From: Bifidobacterium angulatum DSM 20098 = JCM 7096
GTDB lineage: Bacteria > Actinomycetota > Actinomycetes > Actinomycetales > Bifidobacteriaceae
NCBI RefSeq assembly: GCF_001025155.1
Contig: NZ_AP012322.1
Location: 1,364,001 to 1,428,000 of the forward strand
Direction: 5' to 3'
DNA: 64,000 nucleotides
A program made the position numbers and the translations under genes. Below the pieces are notes generated by a model. That model was not told where the DNA came from and did no database searches. It saw only the letters and a list, made by a program, of their open reading frames with translations. Below, one piece after another: positions 57,328 through 64,000 of this stretch. Numbering within the stretch: position 1 is the first letter of the stretch; every line of letters starts with the position of its first letter.

Positions 57328-59898
57328 TCAGTTTCCGACCGAATAGTCGAAGAACACCACTTCGCCGCCGTTCTGTGTGGCGTCAAGATCGACCACGCCG
57401 GTGATGGCCCAATCGTGGTCGCCATCGGAATCGTCGATGATCTGGCGCACCTTCCATGTGTGCTCGTCGCGTTCGTGCGTGTCGTCCAGCATGAACAGCT
57501 TGGGCGAGCGGGCCTCGGCATCGACGTTCACATACTCGTGCTCGTCGTAGTAATCGTCAAGCGCATCCTCCCATTCATGCACGCCGTAGCCCCAGTCCTT
57601 GTCGAGGGCGCCGAGCTCCTCGGGCCTGTCAAGATCCATAAGCTGCACACGGCGGAACATGGCGTTGCGCACCAGCACGGTAAGCCCTCGCCTGTCTTCG
57701 ACCACATCGTTGCCGGAGCCGGGCGCGGCCAGCGACGCCGCGGCCTGCGACGCCTCATCCGACGTATTGCCGGCGTTCTCCCATTCGTCCACCAGACTGG
57801 AATCGATGGAACGCACCAGCACGCGCAGCCAGGCGATGATGTCTTTCAGCCGTTCGTCGCGTTTTTCGACCGGCACGGTACGTGCCAGCGAACGGTAGGC
57901 ATCGGACAGATAGCGCAGCAGGGTGCCTTCGGAACGCGCGATGTTGTATCGGGCGATATAGCCGGTGAAGTCCGAAGCGGTTTCGACCATGTCACGCACC
58001 ACGGATTTCGGGCTCAGCCAGTAATCGTTCGCCCATGGCACATCGTGACGATACTTGGTGAAAGCCGCATCAAGCAGATCCTCCAACGGCTTCGGATAGG
58101 TGATTTCGGCGAGCCTGTCCATGCGCTCGTCATAGTCCAGGCCGTCGGCCTTCATATCGGCCATGGCCTTGTCCTTCGCCGCGCGTTCCTGCGCACGCAA
58201 TACCTGCCGTGGGTCTTCGAGCGTGGCCTCGACCATGGAGATCACGTCAAGCGCATAGGTTTCCGACTCGGGGTCGAGCAGTTCGAGCGCGGCCAGCAGG
58301 AACGGCGACAACGGCTGGTCGAGCGCGAAATCGTCGGGCATATCGAGCGTCATCAGATAGTCCAGGCTGCCGTCGGAGCGGCGTTCGGTCTCGATGACCT
58401 CCGTGTCGAACAGGGTCTGGAAGATCTCGTCGGCCCGCTGATGCAGGCGCTCCTTCTGATCCGGGGTCTGCGCCGAATCGTCGATGAGCCGATCGATGCG
58501 CTCCCTGGCATCGCCGCCCTGTTCCACCTCGTTAAGCACCATGGAATGCGTGATCTTCAAGTGCGGGACCAGCGTTTCCGGCTCAGCGTCGATAAGCTTG
58601 TCGAAGGTGTTCTGGTTCCAGTTCACGAACCCTTCGGGAGCCTTCTTGCGCTTGATCTTCTTCAGCTTCTTCGGGTCGCCTCCGGCCTTGGCTATGGCCT
58701 TTTGGTTCTCGATTTCGAATTCCGGCGCTTCGGCAATCACCAATCCTTCGGTGTCGAACCCCATACGCCCGGCTCGACCCGCGATCTGATGGAATTCGCG
58801 CGCCTTGAGCTTACGCATCTTATTGCCATCGTATTTGGTCAGGGCGGTAAGCACCACACAGTGAATAGGCACGTTGATGCCGACGCCCAGCGTATCGGTG
58901 CCGCAGATCACCGAAAGCAGCCCCTGCTGGGCCAGCTGTTCGACCAGCCTGCGATACCGCGGCAGCATGCCAGCATGGTGCACGCCGATGCCGGTGCGCA
59001 GCAAGCGTTGCAGAATCTTGCCGAACGCCGTGGTGAACTTCACGCCTTTGATGGCTTCCGCGATGGCGTTGCGCTGCTCCTTGCTGGATACGCCGGTGGA
59101 GGCCAGCGCCTGCGCCGTTTCCAGCGCCGCATCCTGCGAGAAGTGCACGACATAGATAGGCGTTGACCCATCCTTGTAGGCCAGCTCGACCGTGCGTTCA
59201 AGCGGATCAAGCGTGTATTCATAGTTCAGCGGAACAGGGCGTGGGGCATTGGCGATGACGTCCACATCCGGCGTGTCGTTCAGCTCGGAAAGCTTGTTCG
59301 CGATGGCGTCCACATTGCCCAATGTGGCGCTCATCAGCAGAAACTGCGTTTGCGGCAGGGTGAGCAACGGCACCTGCCATGCCCAGCCGCGTTCGGGATC
59401 GCCGAAATAGTGGAACTCATCCATAGCGACCAAACCGACATCGGCATGCTCGCCTTCGCGCAACGCCTGATTGGCCAGAATCTCGGCGGTGCAGCAGATG
59501 ATCGGCGCGTCGGCGTTGATATGGCTGTCGCCGGTGATCATGCCTACGTTCTCACGTCCGAACACTTCGATCAGATCGAAGAATTTCTCGCTGACCAGCG
59601 CCTTGATTGGAGCCGTATAGTACGAACGGCGACCGGTGCACAGGGCCGCGAAATGCATGCCCAACGCCACCAGGGATTTGCCCGACCCTGTAGGCGTGTT
59701 CAAAATAACATGGTCCCCGGCGAGAATATCCATAATGGCTTCTTCCTGATGGGGCCATGGCTCGATGCCTTTGACATCGATGGCCCAGTCGAAGAACCGC
59801 TCGTAGATATCGTCCGCCGTCAGGTTGCGAGCCCCTTCTCCGCTCGCCCAATCCGGGGCAAGCCGCCCCAGGGAACCATAGGTTGTCTCATCACTCAT
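57328..59898 (-). CDS. Ski2-like DEAD/DEAH-box RNA helicase with DUF3516 domain
   Basis: Superfamily 2 helicase, 856 residues, related to actinobacterial HelY/Ski2-like proteins and likely acting in RNA processing or decay. Motif I NTPTGSGKSLVAL, motif Ia APIKALVSEKFFD, motif II AMDEFHYFGD, motif III LLMSATLGN, motifs IV-VI including FTTAFGKILQRLLRTGIGVHHAG, CGTDTLGVGINVP and QIAGRAGRMGFD. The C-terminal half (about 430-856) is the DUF3516-type region with charged helices and an acidic end. The ATG at 59896-59898 is seven bases from GGTGGG; a GTG four codons upstream is the longer alternative. Confidence 0.92.
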   Translation of the reverse strand: MSDETTYGSLGRLAPDWASGEGARNLTADDIYERFFDWAIDVKGIEPWPHQEEAIMDILAGDHVILNTPTGSGKSLVALGMHFAALCTGRRSYYTAPIKALVSEKFFDLIEVFGRENVGMITGDSHINADAPIICCTAEILANQALREGEHADVGLVAMDEFHYFGDPERGWAWQVPLLTLPQTQFLLMSATLGNVDAIANKLSELNDTPDVDVIANAPRPVPLNYEYTLDPLERTVELAYKDGSTPIYVVHFSQDAALETAQALASTGVSSKEQRNAIAEAIKGVKFTTAFGKILQRLLRTGIGVHHAGMLPRYRRLVEQLAQQGLLSVICGTDTLGVGINVPIHCVVLTALTKYDGNKMRKLKAREFHQIAGRAGRMGFDTEGLVIAEAPEFEIENQKAIAKAGGDPKKLKKIKRKKAPEGFVNWNQNTFDKLIDAEPETLVPHLKITHSMVLNEVEQGGDARERIDRLIDDSAQTPDQKERLHQRADEIFQTLFDTEVIETERRSDGSLDYLMTLDMPDDFALDQPLSPFLLAALELLDPESETYALDVISMVEATLEDPRQVLRAQERAAKDKAMADMKADGLDYDERMDRLAEITYPKPLEDLLDAAFTKYRHDVPWANDYWLSPKSVVRDMVETASDFTGYIARYNIARSEGTLLRYLSDAYRSLARTVPVEKRDERLKDIIAWLRVLVRSIDSSLVDEWENAGNTSDEASQAAASLAAPGSGNDVVEDRRGLTVLVRNAMFRRVQLMDLDRPEELGALDKDWGYGVHEWEDALDDYYDEHEYVNVDAEARSPKLFMLDDTHERDEHTWKVRQIIDDSDGDHDWAITGVVDLDATQNGGEVVFFDYSVGN

Positions 59899-59969
59899 CT
59901 CATTGCCCACCTTATAACCACGTCATCGTATGACCATGCTTCATTGCCCGTATTCAAGGAGCGTCACAG

Positions 59970-60431
59970 CTACGCTTCCTGGTCTTCGCCCCCATTGCGC
60001 AATTCGTTGATCGCCTTTTGGAAATCCTCGAGATTCTCGAAATTCTGGTACACGCTCGCAAACCGCATATAGGCCACTTCGTCCAGATCGCGCAACGGCT
60101 TGAGGATCGCCTTGCCCACTTCCGCCGACGTGACCTGCGCCTGGCCGGCGGAACGAAGGTCCTCCTCGACCCGCTGCCCCAGCTTCTTCAGGTCGGATTC
60201 CTGCACCGGCCGGCCCTGGCATGCCTTGCGAACCCCGGAAATCACCTTATCGCGATTGAACGGCTCAAGACTGCCGGACCGCTTCTCCACCAGCAGCGTA
60301 GTGGTCTCCAACGTGGTGAAGCGACGGTTGCAGTGCAGGCAGAGGCGCCGGCGACGGATGGAGTATCCGTCCTCGCTGACACGAGTCTCAATGACCTTGG
60401 TTTCAGAATGATGACAATATGGGCAATGCAT
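59970..60431 (-). CDS. nrdR: Ribonucleotide reductase regulator NrdR
   Basis: Repressor of ribonucleotide reductase genes, 153 residues. The zinc ribbon MHCPYC...CLHCNRRF (Cys3, Cys6, Cys31, Cys34) binds DNA; the ATP-cone (about 49-139) senses ATP/dATP, with VEKRSGSLEPFNRDKV and DLDEVAYMRFASVYQNF. Start at ATG 60429-60431, the canonical MHCPYC; a GTG four codons upstream is not needed. It lies downstream of the LysM gene on the same strand (65 bases). The nrd operons it would control are outside the window. Confidence 0.96.
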   Translation of the reverse strand: MHCPYCHHSETKVIETRVSEDGYSIRRRRLCLHCNRRFTTLETTTLLVEKRSGSLEPFNRDKVISGVRKACQGRPVQESDLKKLGQRVEEDLRSAGQAQVTSAEVGKAILKPLRDLDEVAYMRFASVYQNFENLEDFQKAINELRNGGEDQEA

Positions 60432-60496
60432 GACCCCCACCATACCCGAAACCGCAGGAATTCGCGTGTTGCGACGCGATGCGACACACGGTGCGG

Positions 60497-60922
60497 TTAG
60501 TCGGCCGGCACGATTATCCGCTGCCCGGGAACCAGCACTGCCGAATCGAGTTCGTTAAGCGCCATCAGCTCGTCCACCGTTCGCGCAACATCTCCTCCCT
60601 GCGAGGTGATCGATGATGCATACGCCCACAGGGTATCTCCGGGGCGCACCGTGTAGCTCACCACATGCGTAGGCAATGTCGCGGAATCGGCCTTGGGCAG
60701 CATCATCATATCCGCCGCCAGCCATACGAGCGCAACAGCAAACAGCGCCACAAGCAGGCAGCCGCATTTTCTTCGTACAACCCCACGCACATCAACCACG
60801 CGCACGCCAGGCGCACGCAACGCCTTGCCGAGGTGACGCATGTGAACCACGGCGCTATCTCTTTCATCGGCATCGATCCGCTCGTCGGCACTTGCCCGCA
60901 ACCCCATTGTGCACCCGAACAT
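60497..60922 (-). CDS. LysM-domain membrane protein, probable SOS-induced division inhibitor (YneA-like)
   Basis: A 141-residue protein with a polar cytoplasmic start (1-48), one membrane helix (CGCLLVALFAVALVWLAADMM, about 52-72) and a C-terminal LysM domain (VVSYTVRPGDTLWAYASSI ... LVPGQRIIVPAD) that should lie outside and touch peptidoglycan. It is divergent from lexA and shares LexA boxes with it, as do yneA of Bacillus and the division suppressors of other actinobacteria, so a transient division block after DNA damage is the likely role (inference from layout). The start at ATG 60920-60922 has AAAGGGTGG ahead; an ATG 21 bases upstream falls next to a LexA box and lacks a site. Confidence 0.85.
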   Translation of the reverse strand: MFGCTMGLRASADERIDADERDSAVVHMRHLGKALRAPGVRVVDVRGVVRRKCGCLLVALFAVALVWLAADMMMLPKADSATLPTHVVSYTVRPGDTLWAYASSITSQGGDVARTVDELMALNELDSAVLVPGQRIIVPAD

Positions 60923-60936
60923 CGCAACCACCCTTT

Positions 60937-60950
60937 CGAACATCTGTTCT
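60937..60950. promoter_or_regulatory. LexA box 1 (LysM gene side)
   Basis: CGAACATCTGTTCT, a near-palindrome matching the Gram-positive SOS box CGAAC-4-GTTCG pattern, just upstream of the LysM gene. Confidence 0.8.
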
Positions 60951-60952
60951 AT

Positions 60953-60966
60953 CGAACGTTTGTTCT
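60953..60966. promoter_or_regulatory. LexA box 2
   Basis: CGAACGTTTGTTCT, two bases from box 1; the centres are 16 bases apart. Confidence 0.8.
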
Positions 60967-61006
60967 AAGTGTTGCACAGATGTTCGAATCACGCAACCCG
61001 CCACAT

Positions 61007-61020
61007 CGAACAAATGTTTG
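61007..61020. promoter_or_regulatory. LexA box 3 overlapping the lexA promoter
   Basis: CGAACAAATGTTTG; its right half overlaps the probable lexA -35 box TTGATT (61018-61023), with -10 TAAGCT (61041-61046) at a 17-base spacing. This is direct autorepression geometry. Confidence 0.82.
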
Positions 61021-61072
61021 ATTTCAATACGGAATCACGTTAAGCTGAATGGAACGACGAAAGGAGCGTCTT

Positions 61073-61810
61073 ATGAGCGATGTCCCCCCTAAGCCGCAGG
61101 CAGACGCCACTGCGTCCGATCTCACCGACCGCCAGCTTCAGGTGCTCAAGGCGATCACCACGTATCAGAACGAGCGCGGCTTCGTCCCCTCGTTTCGTGA
61201 AATCGGCGCGGCAGCAGGTCTGAAAAGCCCTTCGTCGGTCAAACATCAGCTGCAAACACTGGAAGACAAAGGCTATATCCGCCTCAACGCCAATAAGGGC
61301 AGAGCCGTCGAGATCCTGCACGACCCGTTCTCCGAGGAACCTTCGGGGGCGAACCGTGCCGAGGGCGACTCCCGACACGACATGGCCACCATCATCCCCT
61401 TCCCCTCGCAAAACACCAGCGAGGCCGTTCTGGAATCGCGAGACATTCCGCTGGTGGGGCGCATCGCCGCAGGAACACCAATCACCGCCGAACAGCATAT
61501 CGACGACGTCATGCGCCTGCCCGAGCGCCTTACCGGCTCCGGCGGCAATCTATTCATGCTGGAGGTACACGGCGATTCCATGATCGACGCCGCGATCTGC
61601 AACGGCGATTTCGTGGTGGTGCGCGAACAGCATACGGCGGTGAACGGCGATATCGTGGCGGCGCTGCTCGACGGCGAGGCGACGGTAAAGACCTTCCGCA
61701 AGGACAAGGGCCACGTGTGGCTTATGCCGCACAATCCCGCCTACTCCCCCATCGACGGCACCTATGCCACCATCATGGGAAAGGTTGTCACCGTCCTGCG
61801 AAAGCTGTAG
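61073..61810 (+). CDS. lexA: SOS repressor LexA
   Basis: Transcription repressor of the DNA-damage response that self-cleaves with RecA. The 245-residue protein has an N-terminal winged helix (about 15-85; FVPSFREIGAAAGLKSPSSVKHQL), a linker, the scissile Ala133-Gly134 in GRIAAGTP, catalytic Ser169 in VHGDSMID and Lys206 in EATVKTFRK. All essential residues are intact. ATG 61073 follows AAAGGAG. Three LexA boxes lie upstream, shared with the divergent LysM gene. Confidence 0.97.
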   Translation: MSDVPPKPQADATASDLTDRQLQVLKAITTYQNERGFVPSFREIGAAAGLKSPSSVKHQLQTLEDKGYIRLNANKGRAVEILHDPFSEEPSGANRAEGDSRHDMATIIPFPSQNTSEAVLESRDIPLVGRIAAGTPITAEQHIDDVMRLPERLTGSGGNLFMLEVHGDSMIDAAICNGDFVVVREQHTAVNGDIVAALLDGEATVKTFRKDKGHVWLMPHNPAYSPIDGTYATIMGKVVTVLRKL

Positions 61811-61836
61811 AGTCTGACCAGCACAACAGCACAGTT

Positions 61837-61865
61837 CGAAGCCCCGGCCACGCGCCGGGGCTTCG
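61837..61865 (+). terminator. Terminator after lexA
   Basis: CGAAGCCCCGGC and GCCGGGGCTTCG, 12 pairs with a five-base loop, followed by TCGTT. Confidence 0.8.
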
Positions 61866-61932
61866 TCGTTACAGCGCTAACCGCAAATGGTACTGAGAAG
61901 CAGTCTCATCTGCTTTGCCGAAAGGACAAATC

Positions 61933-62856
61933 ATGGCGCATACGCATACCGCCTCCCATGTCGAGGGGAATCAGCAACGGCTGATGGCGACATTGGCCGT
62001 CACCGTCACCGTGTTCATCGTCGAGGTCGTGGCGGCGTTCATCACCGATTCGTTGGCGCTGCTCACCGACGCCGGGCATATGCTCACTGATGTTTCCGTA
62101 CTGGCCGCCTCGACCATCACCGCCATACTGATGCGCCGCAAACCCAACAGCACCCGCACCTGGGGTTGGGCAAGGCTTGAGGTCATCACCGCCGCATGCG
62201 GTGCGCTGGTGCTGCTGTTCGTGGGCATCTACGCGCTGTTCGAGGCATGCATGCGACTGTTCGGCGATTCCGAAACGGCGATCAGCGATGTTCGGCTTCT
62301 GCTGTTCGTCGGCATATTGGGGCTGGTGGCCAACATCGTCTCCATCACCATTCTTTCCTCGCAGCGCGGCGACAATATGAATATGAAGGCCGCGTTCCTT
62401 GAAGTGATGAACGACGCACTGGGTTCGGTAGCCGTGGTCGCATCCGCCCTGGTCATGCTCACAACCGGCTGGGATAAGTTCGACGCGATCGCGGGCGGCA
62501 TCATCGCACTGATGATGATCCCCCGCGCAATCAAACTGCTGCACAACGCCGTCCGTGTACTGCTGGAGGAGACCCCGCAGGGGCTGGATCTCGATGAGGT
62601 GCGCAAGCATCTGGAATCGGTGCCGCGCGTAGTCGCCGTGCATGATCTGCACGCCAGCACCGTCTCGACGGGTCTACCGATTCTGATGGCGCATGTGGTG
62701 GTGGAGAACGGCCTGACCATGGAGGATGGCGCTGCCATTCTCAAGCAGCTGCAGGACTGCCTGCGCGAGCATTTCCCCGTGTCCGTGCCGCACACCACCT
62801 TCCAGCTCGAGCCGGAGGGCTACGACTCCCCCTCCGCCGGCGAGATGCATCGCTGA
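61933..62856 (+). CDS. Cation diffusion facilitator, CzcD/ZitB type
   Basis: Zinc-type CDF efflux protein, 307 residues, six helices. Metal site residues in DSLALLTDAGHMLTDVS (TM2 HxxxD) and in AAFLEVMNDALGSVAV (TM5), basic RRKPNSTRTWGWARLEV loop, then a cytoplasmic C-terminal domain with VHDLHASTVSTGLPILMAHVVV. The short His-rich start (MAHTHTASHVEG) is typical of CzcD-like proteins. ATG 61933 follows AAAGGA. Unlike the larger CDF at 22.6 kb, it keeps the compact zinc form. Likely Zn(II)/Co(II) export. Confidence 0.9.
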   Translation: MAHTHTASHVEGNQQRLMATLAVTVTVFIVEVVAAFITDSLALLTDAGHMLTDVSVLAASTITAILMRRKPNSTRTWGWARLEVITAACGALVLLFVGIYALFEACMRLFGDSETAISDVRLLLFVGILGLVANIVSITILSSQRGDNMNMKAAFLEVMNDALGSVAVVASALVMLTTGWDKFDAIAGGIIALMMIPRAIKLLHNAVRVLLEETPQGLDLDEVRKHLESVPRVVAVHDLHASTVSTGLPILMAHVVVENGLTMEDGAAILKQLQDCLREHFPVSVPHTTFQLEPEGYDSPSAGEMHR

Positions 62857-62875
62857 TCGGCTGCTCAGCAAACCG

Positions 62876-62908
62876 GCGCGCCTTGCACAAGCCGCATGCA
62901 AGGCGCGC
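62876..62908. terminator. Terminator after the CzcD-like gene
   Basis: GCGCGCCTTGCA and TGCAAGGCGCGC, 12 perfect pairs with a nine-base loop, 20 bases after the stop. Confidence 0.8.
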
Positions 62909-63104
62909 TCATCAGCGATACCCGGCAAACCGCATCCTATGCCCGACCGTTCGCCACGTTACTGCGCCACGGCCGATCAGTTCCCTGCGTTCAGCAGCAA
63001 CCGTCCCGATATCGCCCCACGCCGCGAAACAGCATGGCATGCGACGGGTGCGGATACAACGCGACGGAACAATGGCAGAGCACAACAAAAAGCCGCTGAA
63101 ATAC

Positions 63105-63143
63105 ACGAAACGGGACGCCACACTGGGTGGCATCCCGTTTCGT
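63105..63143 (-). terminator. Terminator after ldh
   Basis: ACGAAACGGGATGCCAC and GTGGCGTCCCGTTTCGT (17 pairs with one wobble), 30 bases past the ldh stop on the minus strand, followed by GTATTTC. The remaining 200 bases of the gap to the CzcD-like gene show nothing. Confidence 0.85.
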
Positions 63144-63172
63144 GTTATCGTAAAGCCCTTTCAGGGAATGAA

Positions 63173-64000
<828 letters not shown>

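Noticed and set aside
60978..60988. Fourth LexA-like half site (AGATGTTCGAA)
   Set aside because: Only one half matches; the partner half is missing.

Overview
The window is high-GC Gram-positive chromosome, and its gene content and order point to Bifidobacterium (an inference from families, without any database search). Supporting signs are argC-argJ-argB-argD, pheST followed by a SpoU methylase, actinobacterial DUF3043 and DUF4191 membrane proteins, an actinobacterial type I glutamine synthetase, a polyphosphate glucokinase, an unusually long NAD-dependent DNA ligase, divergent lexA and LysM genes, and an L-lactate dehydrogenase. No rRNA, tRNA, CRISPR array, transposase or phage gene was found.

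Left part (1-26 kb, housekeeping). An arginine operon on the minus strand (argC, argJ, argB, start of argD) lies behind a palindromic ARG-box-like site. Next come a small membrane protein, pheST, an rRNA methylase, a fused ECF-type ABC protein (two ATPases plus a transmembrane T domain) with no substrate-binding partner beside it, and an M20 dipeptidase. Plus-strand genes follow: DUF3043, an orphan dihydrolipoamide dehydrogenase, DUF4191 and glnA. A thiamine-related ECF transporter operon (ykoE, ykoD, ykoC) sits behind a clear TPP riboswitch whose downstream hairpin hides the ykoE ribosome binding site. A cation efflux protein, Mrp and a nitrilase-family hydrolase close this part.

Accessory island (26.2-36.9 kb). 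The base composition falls sharply and a complete class II lanthipeptide cluster appears, all on the minus strand. It encodes a LuxR-type response regulator and a sensor kinase (11-bp overlap), a 68-residue precursor peptide, two small membrane permeases that both begin M-x-ALLYRD, the synthetase LanM, a flavodoxin-fold reductase, an ABC ATPase, and a C39-peptidase exporter LanT. The precursor core has six Ser, two Thr and only one Cys, in a Val/Ala-rich context. With the reductase in the operon, this suggests a nearly linear, D-amino-acid-rich lanthipeptide of the lactocin S / bicereucin kind. A 23-bp palindrome lies just upstream of the lanA promoter. The island is bracketed by direct copies of a stem-loop repeat that also occurs 1 kb further left.

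Right part (37-64 kb). This holds ligA, a large TPR-like protein, a polytopic membrane protein, an isolated ATPase with a degenerate ABC signature, an aminotransferase and polyphosphate glucokinase. A riboflavin uptake module follows (FMN riboswitch, ribU, fused EcfA-EcfA-EcfT), then yhbY, an MFS exporter, rarA, PPK2 and a Ski2-like helicase. The end of the window has nrdR, an SOS locus (LysM membrane protein and lexA sharing three LexA boxes), a second cation efflux protein, and the start-truncated ldh.

Three nutrient or stress circuits can be read directly: TPP and FMN riboswitches on vitamin uptake, LexA boxes on lexA and a putative division inhibitor, and an ARG box on arginine synthesis. 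Start codons were chosen from ribosome binding sites and family alignments in memory; those still uncertain are flagged.
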